Part shown: one piece after another, positions 10,095 to 18,928 of the stretch
Position numbering within the stretch: position 1 is the first letter of the stretch
How the letters are laid out: every line of letters starts with the position of its first letter
Source: Desulfobulbaceae bacterium
GTDB taxonomy: Bacteria; Desulfobacterota; Desulfobulbia; Desulfobulbales; SURF-16
Direction: 5' to 3'
DNA: 39,596 nucleotides
NCBI GenBank assembly: GCA_027859235.1
Contig: JAQIBE010000211.1
Span: forward strand, 1 to 39,596
Translations under genes and position numbers: made by a program
Notes under the pieces: model-generated
Databases searched by the model: none
What the model saw: the letters and a program-made list of their open reading frames with translations, nothing else
What the model was told of the DNA's origin: nothing

Positions 10095-10144
10095 GAATCA
10101 CCCATGGTCACGAATATCTGTGCATTCATGACCATGGGTGATTC
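10095..10144. repeat. Long inverted repeat (20/21 bp stem, 8-nt loop) between ileS and lspA
   Basis: gaatcacccatggtcacgaat / atctgtgc / attcatgaccatgggtgattc, followed by tttaattta. Confidence 0.85.
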
Positions 10145-10168
10145 TTTAATTTAAGTTGTTATTCCTGA

Positions 10169-10693
10169 ATGGTTATGTCCCCACTTACCCCTGCCAATAA
10201 GAATTTGGCCCTGAAGCGGTTCTTCTTCCTCCTGTCCATTGCCCTGCTGGTGATCGCAGTAGATCAGGGGACCAAGATGCTGGTCATGGAGTCCTTGAAC
10301 CTCTATGATACCCGCGAGATTATTCCGGGTCTTTTCAACCTGACCTATCTCCATAACTCCGGGGCTGCCTTTGGCTTCATGTCTGGTGTGACAGGTGGGT
10401 GGAAACATTGGTTTTTCGTTGGTGTGGCTGTGGTTGCCCTCGGCTTTATCATGGTCTTGTATGCTCAGCATTGTCTCGAGAGGTTTATGTATACCATTGG
10501 TCTTGGTCTCATTGCCGGCGGTGCGGTGGGGAATGTTATTGACCGGGTACGCTTTGGCTCGGTGGTTGATTTTCTGGATGTCTATGTCGGAACCCGTCAC
10601 TGGCCCGCCTTTAATGTTGCAGATTCGGCAATATGTGTCGGGGTCGGCTTGTTTTTGCTGGCAAATCTGCTGGGTGCAAAAGAGAGGGCATGA
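10169..10693 (+). CDS. lspA: Lipoprotein signal peptidase II
   Basis: VDQGTK, GGAVGNVIDRVRFGSVVDFLD, PAFNVADSAI motifs. Confidence 0.95.
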   Translation: MVMSPLTPANKNLALKRFFFLLSIALLVIAVDQGTKMLVMESLNLYDTREIIPGLFNLTYLHNSGAAFGFMSGVTGGWKHWFFVGVAVVALGFIMVLYAQHCLERFMYTIGLGLIAGGAVGNVIDRVRFGSVVDFLDVYVGTRHWPAFNVADSAICVGVGLFLLANLLGAKERA

Positions 10694-10778
10694 GTATCGG
10701 CTGGAGTTGCATAGATGTCCATAGCTCGTGGTTGAGATGAGTAGGTTTAAAGCTTAAAATTTGGTGGAGTAGAAAAAG

Positions 10779-11708
10779 ATGTCCAAAACAGCGGTAATTT
10801 TCCCTGGACAGGGATCACAATTTGTCGGAATGGGTCAGGGTTTTCTTGAAACAGATGCAGAGGCCCGGAAGCTCATGGGTCTGGCTGAGGATATCAGCGG
10901 TATGCCGCTGGCCAAACTCTGTCTGGAAGGTCCCATGGAAGATCTCACCCGTACGGTGCATCTGCAGCCTGCCATGACCGTTCTTAATATGATGACGTGG
11001 AATGCGCTACAAGAGGCAGGGCTCAAACCTGATTTTTACGCGGGTCATTCCCTGGGTGAGTATGCAGCCCTCTATGGTTCCGGCGTTCTGTCCGCCGAAG
11101 ATACCCTTAAACTGGTCACAGAGCGTGGCCGGTTGATGGAGCGTGAAGCCACGAAGAATCCTGGGGCCATGACCGCCATCTTGAAGCTCAGCATTGAGGA
11201 TGTGCAGAAGGCGGTGCAGGTTGGCCGTGAATCAGGTGAGGTGACGGTGGCCAATTATAACACCGGGATGCAGATTGTGATTTCCGGTGAAAAGGGCGCG
11301 GTTGAGGCTGCGGGCCGGGCTGCGGCTGAAATGGGAGGCCGCGCCATTGGCCTGCCCGTGAGTGGAGCGTGGCATTCAAACCTTGTGGCGGGTGCGATTC
11401 CTGATTTTGAAAAGGTGATGGCTGACACAACTTTCAATACCCCCACAGGAACCATGCTCTTTAATGTGACGGCCCGGTCTGAAAATGATCCTGCTGTAAT
11501 TAAAACCATCATGGCGCAACAGATTGCCTCCATGGTTCGCTGGTATGAAATCATCATGTCTCTGCATGGTCAGGGCGTGACAACCTTTATTGAAGTCGGC
11601 CCCAAAAAGGTTTTGACCGGGATGATGAAGAAATTACTGCCACCAGACCATGGCTGTACCTGTGTGCAGGTGGAAGATCCCCAGGGGATTCCGCAATGTC
11701 TCACATAG
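10779..11708 (+). CDS. fabD: Malonyl CoA-acyl carrier protein transacylase
   Basis: FPGQGSQFVGMG, GHSLGEYAAL active-site motif. Confidence 0.96.
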   Translation: MSKTAVIFPGQGSQFVGMGQGFLETDAEARKLMGLAEDISGMPLAKLCLEGPMEDLTRTVHLQPAMTVLNMMTWNALQEAGLKPDFYAGHSLGEYAALYGSGVLSAEDTLKLVTERGRLMEREATKNPGAMTAILKLSIEDVQKAVQVGRESGEVTVANYNTGMQIVISGEKGAVEAAGRAAAEMGGRAIGLPVSGAWHSNLVAGAIPDFEKVMADTTFNTPTGTMLFNVTARSENDPAVIKTIMAQQIASMVRWYEIIMSLHGQGVTTFIEVGPKKVLTGMMKKLLPPDHGCTCVQVEDPQGIPQCLT

Positions 11709-11742
11709 GCGTGTAGGCTGTGGGGGATGGGTATTTAATCCC

Positions 11743-11771
11743 TTGACATCCAGAGGGAGACCATGTATTTT
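11743..11771 (+). promoter_or_regulatory. Sigma70-type promoter upstream of ffh
   Basis: TTGACA-N17-TATTTT. Confidence 0.6.
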
Positions 11772-11883
11772 CTCCTGTTTTCGTGTCCAAGGTTCGTGGA
11801 GAAAATTGCGCCCTGGTCCTGTAATTAATATTAAGGTATGTGGTCATGGGTCTCTTGGCACATACATTTAAAATAGAAGAAAT

Positions 11884-13245
11884 ATGTTTGACAATCTGTC
11901 GGATCGCCTCAATAACGTGTTCCGTGACCTGCGTGGTCATGGGACGCTGTCTGAAAAGAATATTCAGGATGCCCTGAAAGAAGTACGTATGGCGCTTCTT
12001 GAGGCCGATGTTAACTTTAAGGTTGTTAAAGAGTTCATCGCCACAGTTCAGGAAAAGGCGGTTGGTACTGAGGTGGTGCAGTCCATCTCTCCGGGTCAGC
12101 AGGTTGTCAAGGTTGTCCACGACGAGTTGGTGAATCTCCTCGGCGGTGAATCGGTTGCCCTTGATTTTACCGGTAAGGGACCGGCCGTTATTTTGATGGT
12201 GGGTCTTCAGGGCTCGGGTAAAACCACCACCTCGGGTAAGCTTGCAAAATTATTGATTAAGCAGGGGCGCAGGCCCTATCTGGTTCCTGCTGATGTGTAT
12301 CGTCCTGCTGCGATTAAACAGCTCACCGTACTTGGTGAGAGTTTGGGTGTGCCGGTTCATCCCTCCACCACTGATCAGAATCCGGTCACCATTGCTAAAA
12401 ATGCAATGCTGGTGGCAGAGAAGTCAGGGTATGACACCCTGATTATTGATACAGCTGGCCGTCTCCATGTGGATGAAGAACTCATGGGGGAATTGCAGAA
12501 TATTCGCCAGGCCGTGAATCCATCTGAAATCCTGTTTGTGGCTGATGCCATGACGGGCCAGGATGCGGTTACTGTTGCTCATAAGTTTAATCAGGATCTT
12601 GAAATTACCGGTGTGGTCCTTTCCAAGATGGAAGGTGATGCCCGTGGTGGTGCCGCCTTATCCATTAAGAAGGTCACCGGCAAGCCCATTAAGCTGGTTG
12701 GTACGGGTGAAGATCTTGATGCCATTGAAGTCTTTCATCCTGATCGTGTGGCCTCCCGTATTCTTGGGATGGGTGATATCCTCACCCTGATTGAGAAGGC
12801 GGAAGAGGTTGTCGACAAGAAGGATGCTGAGAAGATTGCCCAGAAGATTCGCAAGAATAGCTTCACCCTGGAAGATTTCCTGGGCCAGATTCAGCAGATT
12901 CGCAAGATGGGTTCCCTGGAACAGATCATGGGGATGATTCCTGGCCTGAACAAGATGGCCAAGATGCAGGACATGCCCAAGCCCGATGAAAAAGAGCTCG
13001 GCAAGGTTGAAGCCATTATTCGTTCCATGACCCTGAAGGAACGTGCTAAGCATCGGCTTATTGATGCCAGTCGCCGTAAACGTATTGCCGCAGGTTCCGG
13101 GACATCCGTGCAGGATGTGAACAAGGTCATCAAGAGCTATACTGAAATGCTCAAGATGATGCAGAAGATGAAGGGCAAGATGGGCGGTGGTAAAGCAATT
13201 GCTGGCAAGAAACGCCGGAAGAGGCCGAAGGGTCTGATGCGGTAA
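11884..13245 (+). CDS. ffh: Signal recognition particle protein Ffh
   Basis: GLQGSGKTTTSGKLA, DTAGRLHVDEELM, Met-rich M domain. Confidence 0.98.
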   Translation: MFDNLSDRLNNVFRDLRGHGTLSEKNIQDALKEVRMALLEADVNFKVVKEFIATVQEKAVGTEVVQSISPGQQVVKVVHDELVNLLGGESVALDFTGKGPAVILMVGLQGSGKTTTSGKLAKLLIKQGRRPYLVPADVYRPAAIKQLTVLGESLGVPVHPSTTDQNPVTIAKNAMLVAEKSGYDTLIIDTAGRLHVDEELMGELQNIRQAVNPSEILFVADAMTGQDAVTVAHKFNQDLEITGVVLSKMEGDARGGAALSIKKVTGKPIKLVGTGEDLDAIEVFHPDRVASRILGMGDILTLIEKAEEVVDKKDAEKIAQKIRKNSFTLEDFLGQIQQIRKMGSLEQIMGMIPGLNKMAKMQDMPKPDEKELGKVEAIIRSMTLKERAKHRLIDASRRKRIAAGSGTSVQDVNKVIKSYTEMLKMMQKMKGKMGGGKAIAGKKRRKRPKGLMR

Positions 13246-13322
13246 ATGCTTGGTGTATGCGAGTAATTAGCAAAGAGTTTCTGGACGTTTTATGCTATAA
13301 GAGTTGTAACTTTATAATTACT

Positions 13323-13367
13323 ATTCATCTCAATGGGGATGAATTATTCATTTCCGGCAAATGCCGG
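13323..13367 (+). promoter_or_regulatory. Structured rpsP 5' leader (two hairpins)
   Basis: attcatc...gatgaat and ccggcaaatgccgg hairpins just upstream of aggaga and ATG. Confidence 0.4.
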
Positions 13368-13381
13368 TGTAGGAGAACATA

Positions 13382-13621
13382 ATGGCTGTAAGTATTCGTT
13401 TGACCAGAAGAGGAAAGAAGAAGAAGCCTTTTTACCGTATTGTTGCGGCTGATAGCCAGTGCTCTCGTGATGGCAAGTTCCTTGAAATTCTTGGAACCTA
13501 TGATCCCTTGACTGAGCCTGCTGCGATCAATATCCAGACAGATAAACTGCAGTATTGGCTTGATAAAGGTGCCATTGCCTCTGATACGGTTAAAAGTCTG
13601 ATCGCAAAAGCAGCAAAATAA
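13382..13621 (+). CDS. rpsP: 30S ribosomal protein S16
   Basis: MAVSIRLTRRGKKKKPFYRIVAADS, canonical S16 N-terminus. Confidence 0.98.
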   Translation: MAVSIRLTRRGKKKKPFYRIVAADSQCSRDGKFLEILGTYDPLTEPAAINIQTDKLQYWLDKGAIASDTVKSLIAKAAK

Positions 13622-13854
13622 TGCAGGATTTAATTCGTCATATTGCCTTAGCCCTTGTTGCTCAGCCTGATGCGGTTGAGATCTCGGAAGAACAAGTGGA
13701 TGATGAGAATACCACCATTATGCTCAAGGTTGCCCAGGAAGATTTGGGTAAGGTGATTGGCAAACAGGGTCGGACAGCACGGGCTATGCGCGCCTTATTG
13801 TCTGCTGCCACCCATGGGCAGACCATGCAGTACCGACTTGAGATTGCAGAGTAA
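13621..13854 (+). CDS. khpA: KH-domain RNA-binding protein (KhpA/YlqC family)
   Basis: KH motif EDLGKVIGKQGRTARAMRALLSAA; located between rpsP and rimM. Confidence 0.93.
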   Translation: MQDLIRHIALALVAQPDAVEISEEQVDDENTTIMLKVAQEDLGKVIGKQGRTARAMRALLSAATHGQTMQYRLEIAE

Positions 13855-13856
13855 GA

Positions 13857-14393
13857 GTGACAGCCTTAGAGAAACTTGCGCATTATGTTCATGTGGGGAC
13901 GTTGACCAAGCCCCATGGCATAAAAGGTGATGTGAAGATTGTACCTTTTTCAGGTGAGCCTGAGCGTTTTCAAGGTTATCCTGAACTTATTCTGGTTGAT
14001 GGTCAGGATCGGCTGTCTGAATACACGGTGTCCAAATGTCGAACCCAGGGACGGTTTGCTGTTGTTAGCCTTAAAGGGGTAATAACCCGTAATCAGTCTG
14101 AGGCCTTGGCTGGCCGGCAGGTCTGGGTTGCGGACTCCTGGCTTCCAGATTTAGACGACTCTGAGTTCTACTGGCGCGATGCCTTGGGTAAAGCTGTTAC
14201 AACCCTGGCAGGTCAGCATATCGGCACACTGGTTAATATTTTTGACGCGGGCGGCCGGGATATGATGGTGGTTGAGACTGAGGACGGTGAGGTATTGATT
14301 CCCGGTCAGTCTGAATTTGTTGTTGAAGTGAACGAGTCCGGGATTGTGGTTGATTTACCCCCCGGGTTACTCGAAGTTAATGTGAAGGAGTAA
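13857..14393 (+). CDS. rimM: 16S rRNA processing protein RimM
   Basis: VGTLTKPHGIKGDVKI N-terminus, PRC-barrel-like C-terminus; between khpA and trmD. Confidence 0.95.
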   Translation: MTALEKLAHYVHVGTLTKPHGIKGDVKIVPFSGEPERFQGYPELILVDGQDRLSEYTVSKCRTQGRFAVVSLKGVITRNQSEALAGRQVWVADSWLPDLDDSEFYWRDALGKAVTTLAGQHIGTLVNIFDAGGRDMMVVETEDGEVLIPGQSEFVVEVNESGIVVDLPPGLLEVNVKE

Positions 14394-14398
14394 AGGGT

Positions 14399-15145
14399 TT
14401 GCGTTTTGACGTATTAACCATTTTTCCGGAGCTGTTGAATTCCCCCCTGGATGAAGGAATCATCCGCAGGGCGATTCAGAATGAACAGATTGAGGTTGGG
14501 ATGACCAATATCCGTGATTTTGCCACGGATAAACATTCCATGACCGATGATCGACCTTTTGGTGGCGGTGAGGGCATGGTGATGAAGCCTGAACCTTTAC
14601 TGGCTGCGACAAAGTCGGTGAATCCTCAGGGTTCCGGTCATGTTGTTTTTTTAAGTCCCCAGGGACGACAATTTACCCAGCAGGTTGCGGCCAGCTTAAG
14701 TCAGTGTGAGCACCTGATTTTGATCTGTGGCCGTTATGAAGGGGTGGATCAACGATTTTTAGATCATTATGTGGATGAAGAAATCTCCATTGGTGATTTT
14801 ATCCTCACTGGTGGTGAACTTGGTGCTATGATCATCATTGATGCGGTGACCAGGCTCATTCCGGGTGTTGTCGGCTGCAGCGACTCTATCAGCAAGGACA
14901 CCTTTAGTCGGGGTGGATTGAAATATCCGCAGTATACGAGGCCCCGCACCTTCGAAGGTGAGGATGTCCCGGAGGTTCTGCTGTCTGGAGATCATGCCGC
15001 CATTGAAGAATGGCGCTTTATTCAGGCCATGCAAAGAACAAAGGCCCGGCGGCCGGATCTTTTCGCCCAACTGGAGTTTTCAGCCCAGGAAGAGAAGCTG
15101 CTGGTGAAACATATGCTAGTAGCTGGCAGGGTACATAGGCGATGA
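14399..15145 (+). CDS. trmD: tRNA (guanine-N1)-methyltransferase
   Basis: DDRPFGGGEGMVMKPEP, ICGRYEGVDQRF, SIGDFILTGGELGAM. Confidence 0.98.
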   Translation: MRFDVLTIFPELLNSPLDEGIIRRAIQNEQIEVGMTNIRDFATDKHSMTDDRPFGGGEGMVMKPEPLLAATKSVNPQGSGHVVFLSPQGRQFTQQVAASLSQCEHLILICGRYEGVDQRFLDHYVDEEISIGDFILTGGELGAMIIIDAVTRLIPGVVGCSDSISKDTFSRGGLKYPQYTRPRTFEGEDVPEVLLSGDHAAIEEWRFIQAMQRTKARRPDLFAQLEFSAQEEKLLVKHMLVAGRVHRR

Positions 15146-15702
15146 GAGAGGCAAAGGTAGATATCGCCCTCATCCATTATCCTGTATATAATAAAAATCA
15201 TGATGTCATTGGTTCAGCTGTTACGAATCTTGACCTTCATGATTTAGCTCGGGCAGGAAAAACATATGGGGTTCGGCACGTATATGTGGTAACTCCATTT
15301 GCGGATCAGCAGAAACTGGTGCAAGAGATTGTCGGTCATTGGCAGGATGGTTACGGTGCCACCTATAATCCGGATCGCAAAGAGGCCTTGGCCATTATCC
15401 GCATATGTGCGGATGTTGATGAACTTCTTGAGCTAACAAAGGGTGAGAACGGTGAGAAGCCCACAGTGGTTGCCACCTGTGCCACGCCAAAGGCTGACAC
15501 CATCCCCTTTGGAGATGCCAAAACGCGCATTCTCGCGGGTGAACAATTTTTATTCCTCTTTGGTACAGCCTGGGGGCTGACGGAAGAGGTTTTTGAGGTA
15601 GTTGATGGGACCTTTCCTCCCATCAAAGGACGAACAGCGTATAACCATCTTTCTGTTCGTTCGGCAGTGTCCATTATATTGGATAGAATACTCGGGGTGT
15701 AA
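15142..15702 (+). CDS. Predicted SPOUT-fold RNA methyltransferase (PF09936-like)
   Basis: IALIHYPVYNKNHDVIGSAVTNLDLHDLARAGKTYGV and FLFGTAWGLTEEV; overlaps the trmD stop. Confidence 0.75.
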   Translation: MREAKVDIALIHYPVYNKNHDVIGSAVTNLDLHDLARAGKTYGVRHVYVVTPFADQQKLVQEIVGHWQDGYGATYNPDRKEALAIIRICADVDELLELTKGENGEKPTVVATCATPKADTIPFGDAKTRILAGEQFLFLFGTAWGLTEEVFEVVDGTFPPIKGRTAYNHLSVRSAVSIILDRILGV

Positions 15703-15791
15703 GAGCCCCTGTGATTGATACGTAACACATCGAATTTTACCTTTTGGGCGTAGAATTCGGATTGATAAAAAAAACATGAGAGTGACGAACA

Positions 15792-16142
15792 ATGAGCATC
15801 ATCGATACTATTGAAAAAGAAAATATGCGTTTTGATACCCCAGCCTTTCGTTCAGGCGATACCGTGAAGGTACATATCCGCATCGTTGAGGGGGCCAAAG
15901 AACGGGTTCAGATCTTTGAAGGTGTTGTTATTGGTCGTAGAAATCGGGCAATGGGTTCTAACTTCACCGTGCGTAAGATGTCCCACGGTGTTGGGGTTGA
16001 GAAGGTTTTCCCTCTCCACTCCCCCCGCCTTGAGAAAGTAGAAGTGGTGACCGAAGGTCGTGTCCGCCGCTCCAAATTATACTATCTTCGTGAACTTCGC
16101 GGCAAGGCTGCCCGTATTCGTGAGCGCGGTATCCGCAAGTAA
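15792..16142 (+). CDS. rplS: 50S ribosomal protein L19
   Basis: [30 protein letters not shown], canonical L19. Confidence 0.98.
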   Translation: MSIIDTIEKENMRFDTPAFRSGDTVKVHIRIVEGAKERVQIFEGVVIGRRNRAMGSNFTVRKMSHGVGVEKVFPLHSPRLEKVEVVTEGRVRRSKLYYLRELRGKAARIRERGIRK

Positions 16143-16211
16143 TGGTCTGCCGGGTATCTTGAACTCACGATACCTGAATAGATATATAGACCTCCTGTTG
16201 CGAGGTCTATT

Positions 16212-16268
16212 TAAACAAGGCGCAATGGGTGCGTGGTTTATACAACCATACTCCGTGCGCCTTTTTTT
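16212..16268 (+). terminator. Intrinsic terminator downstream of rplS
   Basis: aaggcgca ... tgcgcc followed by ttttttt, with an inner tggtt/aacca stem. Confidence 0.65.
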
Positions 16269-16284
16269 ATGGTAAGGGGCTGAT

Positions 16285-16896
16285 GTGTTGCAGGATTCTT
16301 TTTCAATAGAAAGGGCTTTACATAGGCAAGGCTACGTTGCTGTTATTGGCGTGGATGAGGCTGGACGCGGGCCGCTGGCTGGGCCGGTGGTTGCCGGTGC
16401 GGTGTTCTTACCCCCTGGTGCCGATTATACACCCTTCAAAGATTCAAAAAAGCTCAGCCATAAAAAACGGGTGATGCTGTTTGCCCGGATCAGAGAGCTG
16501 CAGTATCCCTACGGCTTGGGTCTTTGTTCACCTGAAGAGATTGACGATATTAATATTCTTCAGGCCTCGTTGCTGGCGATGCGCAGAGCGGTGCTTGCCT
16601 TGAATATGCAGGCCGATTATCTTCTCATTGACGGTAAATTCACCGTTGATATGGACCTTCCCCAGGAACCCCTCATTAAGGGTGAAGACAAGAGCAGTTC
16701 CATTGCCGCGGCCTCCATTATTGCCAAGGTAACCCGTGATCAGCTCATGACGGATTATGACCGGGAGTATCCCCTTTATAAGTTTGCAGCCCATAAGGGG
16801 TATCCCACCAAGGTCCATAAGGCATTGATTGCAGAGCATGGTGTTTGTCCCATCCATCGCCGCACCTTTCGCGGGGTGAAGGAGTTCTGCGTATGA
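16285..16896 (+). CDS. rnhB: Ribonuclease HII
   Basis: VIGVDEAGRGPLAGPVVAGAV, DSKKLSHKKR, AAHKGYPTKVH. Confidence 0.97.
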   Translation: MLQDSFSIERALHRQGYVAVIGVDEAGRGPLAGPVVAGAVFLPPGADYTPFKDSKKLSHKKRVMLFARIRELQYPYGLGLCSPEEIDDINILQASLLAMRRAVLALNMQADYLLIDGKFTVDMDLPQEPLIKGEDKSSSIAAASIIAKVTRDQLMTDYDREYPLYKFAAHKGYPTKVHKALIAEHGVCPIHRRTFRGVKEFCV

Positions 16897-17255
16897 CCTT
16901 TGCCCGCCTCAAACTTGGAGAAAAGGGAGAAGCACTTGCCGTGGCCTATCTGCAGTCCAAGGGGTACACCCTGCTCCAGCAGAATTTCCGCACTAAATCA
17001 GGCGAGATTGACTGCATCCTCCAAGACGGTGAGGAGCTTGTCTTTGTGGAGGTGAAAACACGCACGAATGGTGATTTTGGTTCACCCCTTGAGGCGGTTG
17101 ACCGCAGGAAGTGGCAGCAGATTACCCGGGTAGCCCAGGAGTATCTGGCCCAGACGAAAGGCTTTGATCAGGCTGTCCGCTTTGATGTGGTTGGCGTTAT
17201 CATTGGCAGTACCAATACAATTGAGCATATTAAAAATGGTTTTGAAGGATTTTAA
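16893..17255 (+). CDS. yraN: UPF0102 family protein YraN (predicted nuclease fold)
   Basis: GEKGEALAVAYLQSKGYTLLQQNFRTKSGEIDCILQDGEELVFVEVKTR; start at the ATG overlapping the rnhB stop. Confidence 0.93.
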   Translation: MTFARLKLGEKGEALAVAYLQSKGYTLLQQNFRTKSGEIDCILQDGEELVFVEVKTRTNGDFGSPLEAVDRRKWQQITRVAQEYLAQTKGFDQAVRFDVVGVIIGSTNTIEHIKNGFEGF

Positions 17256-18265
17256 TGGTGACCTGTAGCTCTTTCCATAAACCCCTCGCCCTCACCATGG
17301 GTTGCCCGGTTGGTATCGGTCCTGAACTGGTTTTAAAGCTGTTCAGCCAAGGGGCACCTGATATTGTTGTTGTCGGCGACCCTGCTGTTTTAGCCCGTTG
17401 CGCAACCCGTCTTGACGGACGTTGGACTATTGTTCCCTGGCTTCCAGGCCAGGAGATTATTCCTGGTACCCTGCCTGTCTATTGTCCTGAAGGCGGTGCA
17501 CTTGCCCATGAAGGTGAGTGGGGCAAGCCCACCAGCCAAACCGGCAAGGCCATGGGGCGTTATATTGAAGAGGGGGTAGCGCTTAGCCAGGCAGGTGTCT
17601 GCTCTGGTATGGTGACCTGTCCCATTACCAAAACAGCGCTGAACGCCGGAGGGTATCATTTCCCGGGGCATACAGAGATGCTGGCCCACCTCTGTTCTAC
17701 CTCTGAGTATGGCATGATGATGGCGGGTGCAAGTCTTAAGGTTACTCTGGTTACCATTCATACGCCGCTTGCTGCTGTTGCAGATCAGCTTTCCAGTGAG
17801 TCTGTCTTTGCTATGATCAGGCGCACCTATAATGCCCTGCATGTTGATTTCGGTCTGGAGTCCCCTAGGGTCGCTGTGGCTGGTTTGAATCCCCATGCCG
17901 GTGAGGATGGTATGTTCGGTGACGAAGAGATTCGGATCATTGCCCCGGCCATCCACAGGGCACAGACTGAAGGCATGGATATTGATGGACCATTTCCCCC
18001 TGATACGGTGTTTAATAAGGCGGTAAATGGTGAATTTGACGCGGTGGTCTGCATGTATCACGATCAGGGGTTGATTCCCTTTAAACTCCTGCATTTCAGT
18101 GACGGAGTGAATGTGACCTTCGGCTTGCCCATTGTGCGGACCTCAGTGGATCATGGCACCGCCTATGATATAGCCGGCAGAGGTGTAGCTGATCCTGCCA
18201 GTCTAATTGCTGCCTGTGAGATGGCGAGACAAATTGTGGCAAATCGTCAAGGAAGGAGGTTGTAG
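17255..18265 (+). CDS. pdxA: 4-hydroxythreonine-4-phosphate dehydrogenase
   Basis: LTMGCPVGIGPELVLK, NPHAGEDGMFGDEE, YHDQGLIPFKLLHF. Confidence 0.96.
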   Translation: MVTCSSFHKPLALTMGCPVGIGPELVLKLFSQGAPDIVVVGDPAVLARCATRLDGRWTIVPWLPGQEIIPGTLPVYCPEGGALAHEGEWGKPTSQTGKAMGRYIEEGVALSQAGVCSGMVTCPITKTALNAGGYHFPGHTEMLAHLCSTSEYGMMMAGASLKVTLVTIHTPLAAVADQLSSESVFAMIRRTYNALHVDFGLESPRVAVAGLNPHAGEDGMFGDEEIRIIAPAIHRAQTEGMDIDGPFPPDTVFNKAVNGEFDAVVCMYHDQGLIPFKLLHFSDGVNVTFGLPIVRTSVDHGTAYDIAGRGVADPASLIAACEMARQIVANRQGRRL

Positions 18266-18267
18266 TT

Positions 18268-18858
18268 ATGCAAAAAGGACTTGGCCTCTGCGGTAGTCAT
18301 CGCACTGGCAAAACCACATTGGCCCAGAAATTCTCCGAGGGGTATGGTCTGCCGTTTGTGGTGACCACGACAAGCGACGTGTTTGCGGCGAATGGGTTAA
18401 AACCGTCATCCCCTATGGATTTCAACACCCGTTTGTGGATTCAGGATAAAATTATTACAGCCGCCGAAGAGGTGTGGAGCGGTTGTGATGACCCGTTTAT
18501 TACAGATCGAACCCCCCTTGATATGCTCGCCTATACCCTGGGTGATATTCAGGGCATTGTTACGGTGGAATTTGCGCCGTTACAGGCGTATATTGAACGG
18601 TGCATTGAGTCGACCAACCGTTTCTTTGGTGCTCTCTGTGTAGTGCAGCCAGGCATTGCTTTGATTCCAGCCCCCGGCAAGGCTGCGCTCAATCTTGCCT
18701 ATATTGAACATCTCAATACCTTGGTCCTTGGCCTCTGTGTTGATGAGAGGATCACCGCTCCCTATCATCTCTTGCCGAGGGCAACCATTGATTTAGATGA
18801 AAGATGTAGTTTCCTCGCACACAACTCTTTACCCCACCTGGGAATCAAGATAAGATAA
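18268..18858 (+). CDS. P-loop ATPase/kinase-like protein (AAA family)
   Basis: Walker A GSHRTGKTTLA; DRTPLDMLAYTLGD resembles the nucleoside-kinase/NadR-like group. Confidence 0.65.
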   Translation: MQKGLGLCGSHRTGKTTLAQKFSEGYGLPFVVTTTSDVFAANGLKPSSPMDFNTRLWIQDKIITAAEEVWSGCDDPFITDRTPLDMLAYTLGDIQGIVTVEFAPLQAYIERCIESTNRFFGALCVVQPGIALIPAPGKAALNLAYIEHLNTLVLGLCVDERITAPYHLLPRATIDLDERCSFLAHNSLPHLGIKIR

Positions 18859-18928
18859 ACCATTATCTTGGAATAGTTACTGGGAAATCACCTTTTCATA
18901 AATGTCTAGCTCGCACTGACCTCTACCT

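Noticed and set aside
9518-10135. 205-aa antisense ORF opposite ileS (and similar 60-290 aa antisense ORFs, e.g. 17390-18094, 37212-38093)
   Set aside because: They lie opposite well-conserved genes, have no recognisable motifs and fit chance open frames opposite coding DNA.
16845-16892. N-terminal extension of YraN (MSHPSPHLSRGEGVLR)
   Set aside because: It overlaps rnhB coding sequence and lacks conservation; the ATG at 16893 overlapping the rnhB stop is the typical start.
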